64,000 bases of DNA, taken from Bacillus marasmi. Its GTDB lineage: Bacteria; Bacillota; Bacilli; Bacillales; Cytobacillaceae. The notes beneath the pieces were generated by a model. That model was not told the DNA's origin. It ran no database searches and worked only from the letters and a program-made list of their open reading frames with translations. Every line of letters starts with the position of its first letter. Position 1 is the stretch's first letter. Shown here piece after piece: positions 8,136 through 18,888 of this stretch. The DNA lies in contig NZ_LR656165.1 of assembly GCF_902168435.1 (NCBI RefSeq), forward strand, positions 186,001-250,000, given 5' to 3'. The position numbers were made by a program, and so were the translations under genes.

Positions 8136-9192
8136 CTCCTTGTTGGGCTTGGGCCTGCGCTTGGGCGGCCTGTTCCTTTTGCTGTCGGTCGATTTCAACA
8201 AGCGTTCTTACCACATATTCGATGTTTCGCAGCTGCCAATAGTTGCGTTGCAGCTGTAGCGTATATTTTCGCTCCTTTTTGCGCGTCTGTTGCTTGTGAT
8301 ATTTTTGCACCACGCGAAGTAACGCAGTCGGATGGGTAAAATAGCTCATCATCAATTGCTTTTCCTCATCCTTCAACGGAAAGTACTGATAATAGGTTTG
8401 GATCCATTTTATGCAATCATCCCTGTTTTTCGGGAACCCTTTTAGCGTTCGGAATAAATAGGGCAATATGTCCTGGTAAGGCGAGCCGATCTTGGCATTC
8501 TCAAAATTCATAAAATAGCCATAGCCTTTATCGTCATACAAGAAATGATCTGTTGATAATTTCCCGTGAATCACAACAGTTCGAATTTTCTCCTCATCCT
8601 TCGTTTTTTCATACCAACCCTCCAGCTGCTGCTTTGAAAATCGCAATGTCTGGTGAATATCATTGTAATAGGTGCAAAATTGCAGTTCAAACGGTGACAT
8701 GTAGATTTTTTTTTCGCAGCGCTCAAGGAAACCGACTAAAAACTCCTCATCTTTTTCAATCGCTAACAACGTATTTTCATAGTGCTCCTTACGGTCTTCC
8801 TTTCGAATCGGCATTTCCCGAGCGGACAAGGTATGAAGGCGCGCCAATTCACGAAATAATTTATTATTTCTATCATCATGCTCTTCTTTTGTTTCATTCG
8901 GCAGCCATGGCATCAAGTAGTACAACTCATTTTGATGGAGCACCGCATAGCGTCCATCAAGGGTCGGATATACGGGTACAACACGATTGTAGCCCTTTTG
9001 ATAAAGGAACTGAATGTGTCGTAGAAAATCAGTGCCAAGCGCCGGTGGTACTGTTTTTAAGGCAAACACTCCTTTGTCCGAAGTAATCCGCTTAATTTTA
9101 CCCAAATCCTCTACAAAATAAGGCTTAACCCCATAGCTTGCTAGAATTGCAGTAGCTTCATCAAGACTCATGTTTGAACTCATCTGTTTCAC
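8122..9192 (-). CDS. ysxE: Spore coat protein, CotS/YsxE family (kinase-like fold)
   Basis: A 356-residue protein of the CotS-like group, related in fold to aminoglycoside phosphotransferases. Visible kinase-fold traces are the segment FALKTV (about 42-47), VVIHGKLSTDHFLYD (about 210-224; the usual HGD catalytic motif appears as HGK) and FMNFENAKIGSPYQDI (about 232-247; the usual DFE/D metal motif appears as NFENA). The degenerate motifs suggest a structural coat role rather than catalysis. The C-terminus is a low-complexity Gln/Ala tail (QAQAQAQQGGAQN). Start GTG 9192 has a weak ribosome site; ATG 9183 is possible. It follows spoVID, as in B. subtilis, and is expected to be expressed in the mother cell. 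Confidence 0.9.
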   Translation of the reverse strand: MKQMSSNMSLDEATAILASYGVKPYFVEDLGKIKRITSDKGVFALKTVPPALGTDFLRHIQFLYQKGYNRVVPVYPTLDGRYAVLHQNELYYLMPWLPNETKEEHDDRNNKLFRELARLHTLSAREMPIRKEDRKEHYENTLLAIEKDEEFLVGFLERCEKKIYMSPFELQFCTYYNDIHQTLRFSKQQLEGWYEKTKDEEKIRTVVIHGKLSTDHFLYDDKGYGYFMNFENAKIGSPYQDILPYLFRTLKGFPKNRDDCIKWIQTYYQYFPLKDEEKQLMMSYFTHPTALLRVVQKYHKQQTRKKERKYTLQLQRNYWQLRNIEYVVRTLVEIDRQQKEQAAQAQAQAQQGGAQN

Positions 9193-9235
9193 TCACTTTC
9201 AATCATAAAGCGCTGTGCCCTGGTCGCGTTTATTT

Positions 9236-9277
9236 AGAAAAAAACAGGAGAGCAGGTCGGTCAATTCCTACCTGCTC
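9236..9277 (-). terminator. Terminator of spoVID
   Basis: Stem GAGCAGGT (9249-9256) / ACCTGCTC (9270-9277) followed on the minus strand by TGTTTTTTTC. Confidence 0.8.
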
Positions 9278-9289
9278 AAAACTGAGGTT

Positions 9290-10588
9290 CTATTTACTCG
9301 TTGCTGTTTCTGGGATATAGAGTACCTGCCCTTCATAAACACCCTGGTTTGCTTCTAAATGGTTGACCCGCATGATTTGTTGCACGGAGATGTCATAGCG
9401 GTCGGATAAGCTATCAAGAGTATCGCCTTGCTGGACGATGCACACCTTAAGCTTTGCCTGCAATTCATTCTCCGTTTTTCGAGCTAGGAACTCAGCAATT
9501 GACATGCTTTTCTTTTTGGTTAATTTTTGCATAATGCTTTGTTTCTCTGGTGATGAAGAGGATGAAGATTCGTGCTCTGGGCTTTCAACCACAGCAAATT
9601 GAGGCGATTCCACCATCGCTCCTCCTGGACTTTCGAAATTCTGCTCATCCTGTGGAGGTTGCTCAGACCGTTTTGCAGAAAATGAATATTCCGGAAACTT
9701 CGGCAATTCTGGCGGGGGCGGTGCTGATGGTTGAGACGAAGCAGAAGGCTTCACCCAAGCAAATGGATTATCCTCATGCTCTTCTTCTTCGGCTGCTTCA
9801 GGCTGTAGTTTAGCTTCCGCCGTAAACGGTCGTGAATAATCATATTGACTTCGCTCTTCTTCCTCGTCTTCAAGATCAAAATCATCCTCATCAACATCAC
9901 TAGGATAGGAGAGTACAAAATTCGGTGAGTATGACTGATTTTCAGTCTCAGAAGTTAACTCCTCCTGTTGAGACCGATACAGCGGCTCAAGTTCTTCCTC
10001 TTCTTCAGTAACTTGATCTGATTCCAGCCGCTGATATTGTGGAATTTCAACTTCTTCCTCAATCTTGCTTTCCTCTTGCTGCTCTTCAACCTCGATGCCA
10101 CTACGAACAACTTCGTAATCCTGCACTTGTTCGTCCTCTTCAATTGGGACATTTTGCTGTTCGCCATACAATCCGGAGATCGTTAGCTCCGCAACAAGCC
10201 GCAGGCAGCTTCGTTCAGGCACAGCATAGTCAAACGAATCAATGGACACGTCAATGTCGTAGACACTTTGAATGCGATTATTCGGGATGGTGATATCGAC
10301 CGGGAATCTGTGCAGGAACTCACAGAAACCTTCTTCTCTTTCCTCTACGGACTGAACGAACTTTGGTGTGGATATCAACTCATCCTGTTCAACGCTCTCT
10401 TCATCTACTCTCTTATATTCGCCGGTTAGTTCCAGCGAGCCGCGAATGGCAACATATTGATCGTTTTCAATGATGGTTATGTTTGGATCCAAGGAGATCG
10501 ATAATAATTCTGCGACTTCCTGTCCTTTTTGAAACCACACAGATTCTTCTAAGGAAAATCGTAAAAACGATTGATTTTCTTGAGACAA
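9290..10588 (-). CDS. spoVID: Stage VI sporulation protein D (coat encasement)
   Basis: Mother-cell protein that drives wrapping of coat layers around the forespore. The conserved N-terminal domain is seen in LRFSLEESVWFQKGQEVAEL and SLELTGEYKRV. The middle (about 165-385) is very acidic and low in complexity, and residues about 385-430 form a LysM domain (VQQGDTLDSLSDRYDISVQQI). Length is 432 residues if translation starts at TTG 10588, which has GGAGGAG 5 nt upstream; the earlier in-frame ATG at 10606 would place that ribosome site inside the coding region. Regulation by the mother-cell sigma factor SigE is known for B. subtilis; I did not find a clear SigE promoter here. The upstream DNA is a 20-bp tandem array. 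Confidence 0.93.
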   Translation of the reverse strand: MSQENQSFLRFSLEESVWFQKGQEVAELLSISLDPNITIIENDQYVAIRGSLELTGEYKRVDEESVEQDELISTPKFVQSVEEREEGFCEFLHRFPVDITIPNNRIQSVYDIDVSIDSFDYAVPERSCLRLVAELTISGLYGEQQNVPIEEDEQVQDYEVVRSGIEVEEQQEESKIEEEVEIPQYQRLESDQVTEEEEELEPLYRSQQEELTSETENQSYSPNFVLSYPSDVDEDDFDLEDEEEERSQYDYSRPFTAEAKLQPEAAEEEEHEDNPFAWVKPSASSQPSAPPPPELPKFPEYSFSAKRSEQPPQDEQNFESPGGAMVESPQFAVVESPEHESSSSSSPEKQSIMQKLTKKKSMSIAEFLARKTENELQAKLKVCIVQQGDTLDSLSDRYDISVQQIMRVNHLEANQGVYEGQVLYIPETATSK

Positions 10589-10705
10589 AGCGACTCCTCC
10601 CTTCATATCCCTCTACATTAATCACCATGTCATTATCACTGTATGAATCGGTGGTTTTTTTTATGATAAAAACAAAGCATAGGGAGAGGTGGAAAGTTGG
10701 TTTCG

Positions 10706-11035
10706 GGGATTGAATTTTGTTTTTTGGCGATTAACATTTGTTTTCGGCGATGAAATCTTAATTTTGACGATGAAATCACGATTTTGGCGATTATTTCTTA
10801 ATTCCGGCGATTAAATCACGATTTTGGCGATTATTTATTAATTTCGGCGATTAAATCTCGATTTTGGCGATTATTTCTTAATTCCGGCGATGAAATCTCG
10901 ATTTTGGCGATTATTTCTTAATTCCGGCGATTAAATCTCGATTTTGACGATTATTTCTTAATTTTGGCGATGAAATCTCGATTTTGGCGATTATTTTTCA
11001 ATTCCGGCGATGAAACCTTAATTTCGGCGATGAAA
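10706..11035. repeat. Tandem array, 20-bp unit, 16-17 copies
   Basis: GGCGA (or GACGA) recurs exactly every 20 bp at 10726, 10746, 10766 and so on to 11026, with a weaker first copy at 10706. Consensus is GGCGATNAAATCTCGATTTT; units alternate between an ATTTCTTAATTCC and an AAATCTCGATTTT form, giving a 40-bp super-period over part of the array. It lies between spoVID and the hemL terminator, upstream of the spoVID start. Confidence 0.92.
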
Positions 11036-11087
11036 ACAAAAAACAGCCCGCAATACCGATCATTACACGACCGGTGTGCGGGCTGTT
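11036..11087 (-). terminator. Terminator of the hem operon
   Basis: Stem AACAGCCCGCA (11042-11052) / TGCGGGCTGTT (11077-11087), followed on the minus strand by a T-rich tract. It is just after hemL. Confidence 0.85.
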
Positions 11088-11101
11088 TATCCATCATTAT
11101 T

Positions 11102-12391
11102 TTAACCGCGTAGCTTTGAGAATGCGACCTCAGCTGCTGCGATTGTTTTTTGAATGTCTTCATCAGTATGCGCAGTCGATAGGAAAATACCTTCGAATTG
11201 TGAAGGTGGTAGGAATACTCCTTCATTTGCCATTTCGCGGAAATAGTTCGCGAAAAATTCCAAATCAGACGTTTTGGCTGTTTCGTAGTTAATTACATTT
11301 TCATTTGTAAAGAAGAAGCCGATCATTGAGCCAGCACGGTTGCAAGTAAGCGGAACATCATACTTAGCTGCAGCTGCTTTAAAGCCTGCTTCAAGCATAT
11401 CTGCCTTACGAATGAACTCTTCATAATTAGCTGGAGTCAGCTGGCTTAATGTTTCAAGTCCTGCTGTCATCGCAAGTGGGTTACCTGACAATGTACCAGC
11501 TTGATAAATCGGACCTGCAGGAGCGATTTGCTCCATGATTTCCGCTTTACCGCCGTATGCACCAACTGGAAGTCCGCCACCGATTACTTTTCCTAAGCAA
11601 GTAAGGTCAGGCGTGATACCGAAATAGCCTTGTGCACAGTTATATCCAACACGGAAGCCTGTCATCACTTCATCAAAAATTAATAAAGCGCCGTATTGTG
11701 TTGTGATTTCACGCAAGCCTTCTAAGAAGCCAGGTTGCGGAGGTACAACACCCATGTTTCCAGCTACAGGTTCAACGATGATACAAGCAATATCCTCGCC
11801 GAATTGTTCGAACGCGTAACGGACGCTCTCTAAATCGTTGTAAGCTACCGTAATTGTGTTTTTCGCCACGCCCTCAGGAACACCTGGGCTGTCTGGCAAA
11901 CCTAGCGTAGCGACGCCTGAGCCTGCTTTAATCAATAAGGAATCTCCATGACCATGGTAGCAGCCTTCAAATTTTAAGATTTTATTACGGCCAGTGTAAC
12001 CGCGTGCTAAACGCAAGGCACTCATTGTTGCTTCTGTACCTGATGAAACCATACGAATTACTTCGATGGATGGAACGCGATCACGAACAAGCTTGGCCAC
12101 TTCATTTTCAATTAACGAAGGAGCACCGAAGCTTGTTCCAAGCTCAGCCACTTTTTTAATTGCTTCAACTACACGATCATTTGTGTGACCTAAGATTAGT
12201 GGTCCCCATGAAAGGACATAGTCAATATATTCATTGCCATCAATATCATAAATTTTTGAGCCTTTGCCGCTTGCCATGAAAATCGGGTCCATGTTTACCG
12301 ATTTAAAGGCACGTACTGGTGAGTTAACACCGCCAGGCATTAATGTTTTAGCTTCTTGAAATGCTGCGATAGATTTTTCGTAAGAGCGCAT
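11102..12391 (-). CDS. hemL: Glutamate-1-semialdehyde 2,1-aminomutase
   Basis: PLP enzyme converting glutamate-1-semialdehyde to 5-aminolevulinate, the second step of the C5 haem pathway. At 429 residues it is of usual size. The PLP lysine is K268 in [20 protein letters not shown], with the aspartate of the cofactor pocket in [10 protein letters not shown] at 238-247. ATG 12391 follows AAGGAG. It is the last gene of hemAXCDBL, 62 nt after hemB, and is followed by a strong terminator. Confidence 0.97.
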   Translation of the reverse strand: MRSYEKSIAAFQEAKTLMPGGVNSPVRAFKSVNMDPIFMASGKGSKIYDIDGNEYIDYVLSWGPLILGHTNDRVVEAIKKVAELGTSFGAPSLIENEVAKLVRDRVPSIEVIRMVSSGTEATMSALRLARGYTGRNKILKFEGCYHGHGDSLLIKAGSGVATLGLPDSPGVPEGVAKNTITVAYNDLESVRYAFEQFGEDIACIIVEPVAGNMGVVPPQPGFLEGLREITTQYGALLIFDEVMTGFRVGYNCAQGYFGITPDLTCLGKVIGGGLPVGAYGGKAEIMEQIAPAGPIYQAGTLSGNPLAMTAGLETLSQLTPANYEEFIRKADMLEAGFKAAAAKYDVPLTCNRAGSMIGFFFTNENVINYETAKTSDLEFFANYFREMANEGVFLPPSQFEGIFLSTAHTDEDIQKTIAAAEVAFSKLRG

Positions 12392-12453
12392 GATAATCTC
12401 CTTATGTCTTTATCGTAGAAATTCTATTTTTATTTTTCTCTTAAAAATAAATA

Positions 12454-13437
12454 TTATGATTGTTCCTTCAACCACTTAGCTGCATCTTTAGCAAAATAAG
12501 TAATGATAAGGTCGCCACCAGCACGTTTCATGCCAGTTAACATTTCCAACACGGTATTCTTTTCGTCAACCCAGCCGTTTTGCGCAGCAGCTTTGACCAT
12601 GGAATATTCTCCGCTGACATTATAAATGACAACTGGAAGATTAAAGTTGTTTTTCACATCACGTACGATATCTAAATATGGTAGACCTGGCTTGACGATT
12701 AAGAAGTCAGCACCCTCTAACACATCTGACTCAGCTTCACGAAGCGCTTCGATGCGATTGGCTGGGTCCATTTGATATGCCTTACGGTCTCCAAACTGCG
12801 GTGTGCTCTCAGCAGCTTCACGGAAAGGTCCGTAAAATGCAGAAGCGTATTTTACCGCATAGGACATGATTGGAATATTTTCAAAGCCTGCTTCATCAAG
12901 ACCAGCACGAATAGCTGCCACAAATCCATCCATCATGTTAGAAGGAGCGATAATATCGGCACCAGCCTTAGCTTGACTTACAGCTGTTTGAACAAGTAAT
13001 TCTAATGATGGGTCATTTAATACCACACCATTTTCAATTAAGCCACAGTGACCATGGCTTGTGTACTCACAAAGACAAGTGTCAGCAACAACCAACACAT
13101 CTGGATAATTTTCCTTAATAAAACGAGTACCTTCTTGAACAATCCCGTGGTCATGGAATGCACCTGTACCACATTCATCTTTTTCTGTAGGAATCCCAAA
13201 TAGTAGAACCGCTTTAATACCGAGCGCTACGACTTCATCCATTTCAGCACGAAGATTATCGAGTGAAAGCTGATAAATTCCAGGCATAGACGAAATTTCA
13301 TTGCGAATATTGCTTCCTTCAATCACGAAAATGGGGTAAATAAAATCATCTACACTTAAATGATTTTCGCGAACAAGCGCCCGCATATTTGCACTTGTAC
13401 GTAAACGGCGATGGCGTGTAAATTGTAATTCTGTCAT
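12454..13437 (-). CDS. hemB: Porphobilinogen synthase (5-aminolevulinate dehydratase)
   Basis: Condenses two 5-aminolevulinate molecules into porphobilinogen. 327 residues. The Schiff-base lysines are K196 ([15 protein letters not shown]) and K249 ([12 protein letters not shown]). A Cys cluster [14 protein letters not shown] (C121, C123, C131) indicates the zinc-dependent type. ATG 13437 has GGAGGT upstream; the gene starts 18 nt after hemD. Confidence 0.97.
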   Translation of the reverse strand: MTELQFTRHRRLRTSANMRALVRENHLSVDDFIYPIFVIEGSNIRNEISSMPGIYQLSLDNLRAEMDEVVALGIKAVLLFGIPTEKDECGTGAFHDHGIVQEGTRFIKENYPDVLVVADTCLCEYTSHGHCGLIENGVVLNDPSLELLVQTAVSQAKAGADIIAPSNMMDGFVAAIRAGLDEAGFENIPIMSYAVKYASAFYGPFREAAESTPQFGDRKAYQMDPANRIEALREAESDVLEGADFLIVKPGLPYLDIVRDVKNNFNLPVVIYNVSGEYSMVKAAAQNGWVDEKNTVLEMLTGMKRAGGDLIITYFAKDAAKWLKEQS

Positions 13438-13455
13438 CTTTCACAAACCTCCAGT

Positions 13456-14241
13456 TTATGTAGTTTTCGGTTGATTTAACAGGTTAATAACGGCCAATAA
13501 CATATCCTTTACGGTGTAATCCTTAGGACACACATCCACCTTAAGTCCATAATGAATCGCATTATTGACAGAAACAGGCCCGATACAGGCTATCAAACAG
13601 TTTTTTATTTTATCCTGTAATTGGTACTCCTCAATGATTTCCATGAAATGGTCAATCGTTGACGGACTTGTAAAAGTTAACACTTCAAGCTCTTCTTTTC
13701 TTAAGTACTCAGCAAGCAAACTTTTGCTTTCCTCAGGTGCAAACGTTTCGTAAATAATCGTCTCTGTTACCTCTGCGCCTGCTTCACTTAAAGATTGGGC
13801 AATATAGTCACGAGCCAAATTACCTTTAGGGATGAGCACCTTCATGCCTGGTTTTACGAGTGGCAAAAATTCTGCTACAAATCCTTCGGCGACGTATTCG
13901 CGAGGGGTAAATTCAACCTTATAACCGCGCGCTTCGATAACTTCCTTCGTTCTAGCACCGATTACGGCTATCTTTGGTAGCTGCTCTTGGCTTTTTTTAC
14001 CGAAAATACTGAAAAAGGTGTTAACGGCAACATTGCTTGTTAAAATAATCCAATCATATGTATGTAAATCGTTAATGATTTGACTTAATTCATCTGATAA
14101 CGGCACAGGTCGAAATGAAATGAGTGGGATTTCAATTGGAACTCCACCATACTGTCTTACCAAATCGGAAAAGGGCTTAGCCTGCCCTTTTCCTCTTGGT
14201 ACTAGTATTTTTTTACCTTTTAATGGTGATGATTCCATCAT
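13456..14241 (-). CDS. hemD: Uroporphyrinogen-III synthase
   Basis: Closes and inverts ring D of hydroxymethylbilane to give uroporphyrinogen III. 261 residues, weakly conserved as is normal; recognisable are [15 protein letters not shown] at the N-terminus, [15 protein letters not shown], and [15 protein letters not shown] in the second lobe. The start overlaps the hemC stop by 4 nt (ATGA), so translation is coupled. Confidence 0.93.
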   Translation of the reverse strand: MMESSPLKGKKILVPRGKGQAKPFSDLVRQYGGVPIEIPLISFRPVPLSDELSQIINDLHTYDWIILTSNVAVNTFFSIFGKKSQEQLPKIAVIGARTKEVIEARGYKVEFTPREYVAEGFVAEFLPLVKPGMKVLIPKGNLARDYIAQSLSEAGAEVTETIIYETFAPEESKSLLAEYLRKEELEVLTFTSPSTIDHFMEIIEEYQLQDKIKNCLIACIGPVSVNNAIHYGLKVDVCPKDYTVKDMLLAVINLLNQPKTT

Positions 14242-15173
14242 TCTTGATCAAGCTCAGCTTTCACTTGATCGATTAAGTCCTTCCCGCCTTTTTCAATCAA
14301 GCGTTCCGCAACAATAACCCCGATATCCTCAGAGTTTTGACCAACAGCTTGCTCTTTAATGATTGTTTTTCCATCTGGAGAAGCCACTAATCCGGTTAGC
14401 ACCACTTCATCCTGGTCATTGATATAGGCGTAACCTGCGATTGGCACTTGGCAGCCACCCTCCATTTTTTGAAGGAAAGCACGTTCAGCGCGCACAGCAC
14501 GGTCTGTATTTTTACAAGTAAATTTATCAAATAAAGCTAATAATTCCGCGTCGTCAGCACGGCACTCAATTGATAGTGAACCTTGTCCAACTGCAGGAAC
14601 GCAAAGGTCTGCGTCAATGTAGTCACTGATAACTTCCTCAGCCCAGCCAAGACGCTTAAGGCCCGCTGCAGCCAAAACGATGGCATCGTATTCGCCATTT
14701 TTAAGCTTTTCTACACGTGTATCAATATTTCCACGAATCCATTTGATTTCAAGATCAGGGCGTTTTGCTAACAGCTGTGCGCTACGACGTAAGCTGCTTG
14801 TTCCAATAACCGCACCTTGCTTTAACTCTTCAAACGGTACATTGTCTTTAGAAATAAGCACATCACGGTGATCCTCGCGATGTGGAATACAACCAATGAT
14901 TAAGCCTTCAGGTAGGACTGCTGGCATATCTTTCATACTATGGACTGCCATATCGATTTCTTTATCAAGCATCGCTTGCTCGATTTCTTTTACAAAAAGG
15001 CCCTTCCCACCTACTTTAGATAGAGTAACATCTAAAATTCGGTCTCCTTTTGTGACGATTTCCTTTACCTCAAAATCGAAAGAAGGATCTAATTGCTTAA
15101 GTTGCTTGATCACCCAGTTCGTTTGTGTTAACGCTAGTTTGCTACGTCTTGAACCTACAATAATTTTTCTCAT
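14238..15173 (-). CDS. hemC: Hydroxymethylbilane synthase (porphobilinogen deaminase)
   Basis: Polymerises four porphobilinogens on a dipyrromethane cofactor. 311 residues. The cofactor-binding Cys is C241 in [15 protein letters not shown]; Arg/Lys of the active site are seen in [12 protein letters not shown] and [15 protein letters not shown] 15173 follows AAGGAGG. It lies 15 nt after hemX. Confidence 0.97.
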   Translation of the reverse strand: MRKIIVGSRRSKLALTQTNWVIKQLKQLDPSFDFEVKEIVTKGDRILDVTLSKVGGKGLFVKEIEQAMLDKEIDMAVHSMKDMPAVLPEGLIIGCIPHREDHRDVLISKDNVPFEELKQGAVIGTSSLRRSAQLLAKRPDLEIKWIRGNIDTRVEKLKNGEYDAIVLAAAGLKRLGWAEEVISDYIDADLCVPAVGQGSLSIECRADDAELLALFDKFTCKNTDRAVRAERAFLQKMEGGCQVPIAGYAYINDQDEVVLTGLVASPDGKTIIKEQAVGQNSEDIGVIVAERLIEKGGKDLIDQVKAELDQE

Positions 15174-15188
15174 GACAGCCTCCTTGAA

Positions 15189-16022
15189 TTATGCATACCA
15201 AATATGAAATGATGATAATTTTCCAAATAAGAAGAAATTTAGAATAACAATTAAAAATGATGCTATATTCCATACTGCAAGCGTCCGACCATAAACATTT
15301 TTCCGAACGCGCAAATAAATATAAATGCTATACGTGCAAAGCATGACGAAGGAACTGATGACCTTCGGATCATACAGAATGACATTAGGTAACTTAATCA
15401 ATGCCCATTGAAGTCCAAGTACTAAACTTATAAATAGTATCGGAACTCCAATAACATTTAATACATAAGATAGCTTTTCTAGCTTTGACAAATCAGCTAT
15501 CCGCGTCAGCCTCGTACCCCACTTTTTTCTTTTCAATAAATCATATTGAATTAAGTATAATAGGGAAAACACAAAAGATAAGGTGAATGCCCCATAGGAG
15601 AGGATGGCCATTGTTATATGAATTAATAAAAGCTCGCTAACGAGCTGCTTTGCCATGACGACTGAATTATACTGAACCGGCGCAAAAGTATGAATGGCCA
15701 TAATGATAAAGCCGAGGATATTGGTAAAAAAAACGATAAAGTCCATCCGAAGCAATCGATTAATTCCAAGCGAAAGGGTAACCAAAATCCAGGAATAAAA
15801 ATAAAGGCCCTCAAACACGGTAAGTACCGGGAACCTTCCCGTTTTTACCATGTAAAGAATGAAAAACGTCGTTTGAAGCCCCCATACAAATGCAAGTAAC
15901 CAGAAGGCTACACGGTTAGCCTTCCGGTTATTATCAAGAAAATCAATAAAATATAAGAGCACACTTAAGGCATACACAATAACCGTTAATTCGTGCAGCC
16001 GAGTCATATATAAATCAAACAT
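15189..16022 (-). CDS. hemX: HemX/CcsA-like membrane protein
   Basis: A 277-residue integral membrane protein with about eight predicted hydrophobic segments, resembling the cytochrome c assembly (CcsA/ResC) fold. B. subtilis HemX affects the amount of HemA protein. The position directly after hemA (14 nt) matches the conserved hemAXCDBL operon. GAGG lies 8 nt before ATG 16022. The biochemical role is not settled. Confidence 0.93.
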   Translation of the reverse strand: MFDLYMTRLHELTVIVYALSVLLYFIDFLDNNRKANRVAFWLLAFVWGLQTTFFILYMVKTGRFPVLTVFEGLYFYSWILVTLSLGINRLLRMDFIVFFTNILGFIIMAIHTFAPVQYNSVVMAKQLVSELLLIHITMAILSYGAFTLSFVFSLLYLIQYDLLKRKKWGTRLTRIADLSKLEKLSYVLNVIGVPILFISLVLGLQWALIKLPNVILYDPKVISSFVMLCTYSIYIYLRVRKNVYGRTLAVWNIASFLIVILNFFLFGKLSSFHIWYA

Positions 16023-16036
16023 GGACAGAACCTCAC

Positions 16037-17383
16037 TTATACTTGGAAGGAAGCCTGTGGAACACGAACCTTTTCTTGTTTAGTTTCGGCTGCTTTCAAC
16101 ACGCGTTGCTTCTCCACTAACTCCTCGATATTGAAAATTTTAACAAATAAATCGAGTTGTTGCGAAGCATTTGACTCTCCAGCCAGCTCTTTTGCCTGTA
16201 GGATTGGGTCCTTCAGCATTTGATTAATAATACTTTTCGTATGCTTATTAATGACTTTTATATCACGCTCAGATAGATGAGACAGCTTTCTTTCCATGCT
16301 GTTCATTGTTTCAGATTGAATTAATAACGCTTTTTCACGTAGTGCAGAAATGACTGGTACGACACCAAGTAGATTTAACCACTGCTTGAAATCAACAACT
16401 TCCTTTTCAATCATGAGCATAATTTTTTCGGCAGCTTTTTTACGCTCTTGAAGATTGGCTTCAACAATACCTTCCAAATCATCAATATCGTATAAAAATA
16501 CGCCTTCAAGTTCGGCAATTTGTGGGTCAAGGTCACGCGGTACCGCGATATCGACCATAAATAACGGATTGCCTTTACGCAATTTCGTGATGTTTTGCAT
16601 CATGTCTTTTGTGATAACAAATTGTGATGCACCTGTTGAACTAATCATAATATCAGCTTCAACGAGCGCGCATTGCAACTCCTGAAGCGTTTTCGCTTCC
16701 CCATCAAAACGGGTTGCTAAATCCAATGCTTTTTCGAATGTACGGTTTATCACTGTTACTTGGCTTGCGCCATTCGCATGAAGATTTTGAATCGCAAGCT
16801 CACCCATTTTCCCAGCACCAAGAATTAACACGTGCTTTTCATTGAGCGAACCAAAAATCTTCTTTGCTAGCTCTACTGCAGCATAGCTGACTGAAACAGC
16901 ATTTGCACCGATATCAGTTTCTGAATGACCACGTTTTGCCACGGTAACCGCTTGCTTAAATAATTGATTGAATACGGTTCCACAGGTTTCTTCTTGTTGA
17001 GCCAACAAGAAACTTGAACGAACCTGTCCAAGGATTTGCGTTTCACCTAATACCATTGAATTAAGACCGCACGCCACCTTAAACAAGTGTTCTACTGCAC
17101 CATCTTGCTCATAAATAAACAGGAATGGAGAGAATTCGTCCTGGTCTAAATTGAACCATTCGGACAAGAATTCCTTAATATAATAACGGCCTGTGTGAAG
17201 CTGGTCCACGACCGCATATATTTCCGTACGGTTACAAGTAGAAATAATAATATTCTCTAAGATGCTTTTTTTCGATCTTAAAGTTCGCATTGCTTCGCCG
17301 ATGTTTGCCTCATTGAACGTTAAACGCTCACGAATCTCTACAGGGGCAGTTCTGTAATTAAGACCGACTACAATAATATGCAT
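16037..17383 (-). CDS. hemA: Glutamyl-tRNA reductase
   Basis: First committed step of haem synthesis: NADPH reduction of glutamyl-tRNA to glutamate-1-semialdehyde. 448 residues. The catalytic Cys is C50 in [11 protein letters not shown], the NADPH domain carries [12 protein letters not shown] (about residue 185), and the C-terminal dimerisation helix follows. First gene of the operon; a -10 like sequence lies 45 nt upstream of ATG 17383. Confidence 0.97.
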   Translation of the reverse strand: MHIIVVGLNYRTAPVEIRERLTFNEANIGEAMRTLRSKKSILENIIISTCNRTEIYAVVDQLHTGRYYIKEFLSEWFNLDQDEFSPFLFIYEQDGAVEHLFKVACGLNSMVLGETQILGQVRSSFLLAQQEETCGTVFNQLFKQAVTVAKRGHSETDIGANAVSVSYAAVELAKKIFGSLNEKHVLILGAGKMGELAIQNLHANGASQVTVINRTFEKALDLATRFDGEAKTLQELQCALVEADIMISSTGASQFVITKDMMQNITKLRKGNPLFMVDIAVPRDLDPQIAELEGVFLYDIDDLEGIVEANLQERKKAAEKIMLMIEKEVVDFKQWLNLLGVVPVISALREKALLIQSETMNSMERKLSHLSERDIKVINKHTKSIINQMLKDPILQAKELAGESNASQQLDLFVKIFNIEELVEKQRVLKAAETKQEKVRVPQASFQV

Positions 17384-17427
17384 TTTCTTATTGACCCCCC
17401 TAATAAAATTGCATATTTGCCTAACTC

Positions 17428-17433
17428 ATTATA
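17428..17433 (-). promoter_or_regulatory. Probable -10 of the hem operon promoter
   Basis: TATAAT in TGTTATAATGAG on the minus strand, 45 nt upstream of the hemA start. No good -35 is present at 17 nt, as with activated or repressed promoters. The rest of 17434-17756 is AT-rich without a gene I can support. Confidence 0.45.
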
Positions 17434-17756
17434 ACATGTGGGTAATTTTCATCTGTTTTGGAAATGTGAACATAAAGCGAAAACCTAGTGACAAAAAATA
17501 CTTCAACATCCCCCAATAGATCTAGAATTTATTTTAGTCACCTCTTCACACTCCGTAATATTAGAAAATCCCCTAATCTATTATGAAAAAAATATATGTT
17601 TTACTATTTTAAATATTGACCATTGATGTCTAAGCAAGGTAACTTAATATAGATGACCTTTTCTTATCTTTGCTAAAAATCGACATATTCTTTTCTTGAA
17701 GAGTAACAAATTATTCGATATTTTTCAAGGGAACCTTTTGGGAAGTGGGGGAAAAA

Positions 17757-18248
17757 GTGAAAAAACAAAGGTATTTTCTGGGGATTTTACTGATTGGCTT
17801 TGGGGGATATTTCCTAGTGCAAAATACAGAAGTAGAACTTCTTAAACAGTTCGTTGGTTGGCCAACACTAATGATGATTGTCGGTATCGCGATGCTATGG
17901 CAAGGTTATGCTGGAGGAGATTACGCCTTAATTTTTCCAGGTGTCATATTATTTGGCTTTGGTCTTCATTTTCATGTTGTAACGCATTTGCACATTTGGC
18001 CTGATCATATAGGGGTATTTATCCTAATTGTCGCACTAGCTTTCATTTTAAGTTTCCAAATGACTGGACAAGGTCTTGCACAAGGGCTGCTGTTCTTGGC
18101 TATAGCAGTCGCATTACTGTTCCAGGATCGTCTGAATGACTGGATTGGCACGATTGAATCGAACGGGTCTTTACTTTTACAATATTGGCCAATTCTATTA
18201 GTTGCAGTTGGGTTCGTTTTTTTCATGAAACAAAACGAAAAAAAATAA
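17757..18248 (+). CDS. YsxD-like integral membrane protein
   Basis: About 163 residues with five or six hydrophobic helices and a short basic C-terminus (MKQNEKK). Repeated Gly-rich helix patterns (FLGILLIGFGGYFLV, MMIVGIAMLW, IFPGVILFGFGLHF, WPILLVAVGFVFF) resemble the LiaF/PspC-type four-helix membrane module. GTG 17757 has GGGGGA 5-6 nt upstream; GTG 17745 is an alternative. B. subtilis has a membrane gene of similar size, ysxD, at this place between hemA and engB, so I suggest that family by position; the function is unknown. It converges on engB at a shared terminator. Confidence 0.75.
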   Translation: MKKQRYFLGILLIGFGGYFLVQNTEVELLKQFVGWPTLMMIVGIAMLWQGYAGGDYALIFPGVILFGFGLHFHVVTHLHIWPDHIGVFILIVALAFILSFQMTGQGLAQGLLFLAIAVALLFQDRLNDWIGTIESNGSLLLQYWPILLVAVGFVFFMKQNEKK

Positions 18249-18287
18249 AAAGGGCTGGATTCATAGTGGATCCACGCCCTTTTTTCG
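18246..18287. terminator. Bidirectional terminator between the ysxD-like gene and engB
   Basis: Stem AAAAGGGC...GGAT / GATCC...GCCCTTTT, with A-run on the left and T-run on the right, between two convergent stop codons. Confidence 0.85.
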
Positions 18288-18303
18288 GTTAAAAATAGGT
18301 ATT

Positions 18304-18888
18304 TTAACTCATATAGCTTTGTAAAATTCCCCAGGCTTTGTCTTTCCCTTCACCTGTTTCCGATGAAAACATTACAAAATGATCTTCTTCATGGAGCTCT
18401 AACGTTTCCTTCGTTATTTTCACATGTTTCTGCCATTTTGATTTAGGAATTTTATCAGCCTTTGTTGCGATAATAATACACGGAATGTTGTAATGCTTTA
18501 AAAAATGATACATTGTTTGGTCATCGACAGTTGGTGGATGACGCAAATCAACAAGCAGCACTACCGCTTTTAAAGGCTCACGAGAAGTGATATACGTTTC
18601 AATCATTTTCCCCCAAGCTTCGCGTTCTTTCTTTGATACCTTAGCATATCCATAACCTGGTACATCCACAAAATAGAATGATTCATTAATTAAGAAAAAA
18701 TTCAAAGTTTGTGTTTTTCCAGGCTTAGATGATGTTCTCGCTAACGCTTTGCGGTTTAGCATTTTATTTATAAATGAGGATTTCCCTACATTTGAGCGCC
18801 CTGCTAACGCAAATTCCGGTAAATCCCCCTCCGGATACTGGGCTGGCCTGACCGCACTTATTACTATATCGGCACTAGTTACTTTCAT
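18304..18888 (-). CDS. engB: Ribosome biogenesis GTPase EngB (YsxC)
   Basis: Essential GTPase for late 50S subunit assembly. 194 residues from ATG 18888, which has GGAGAAGGAA just upstream; the frame extends to TTG 18900 but homologues begin MKVT. G-motifs: G1 GRSNVGKSS (30-38), G3 DVPGYG, G4 ATKADK, G5 FSSETGEG. The start overlaps the last 14 nt of lonA, the same arrangement as lonA-ysxC in B. subtilis. Confidence 0.96.
   Translation of the reverse strand: MKVTSADIVISAVRPAQYPEGDLPEFALAGRSNVGKSSFINKMLNRKALARTSSKPGKTQTLNFFLINESFYFVDVPGYGYAKVSKKEREAWGKMIETYITSREPLKAVVLLVDLRHPPTVDDQTMYHFLKHYNIPCIIIATKADKIPKSKWQKHVKITKETLELHEEDHFVMFSSETGEGKDKAWGILQSYMS

Noticed and set aside
17384-17460. PerR box at the hemA promoter, known in B. 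subtilis
   Set aside because: Only one half-site (TTATAAT) is visible; the second half is missing, so I do not call it.
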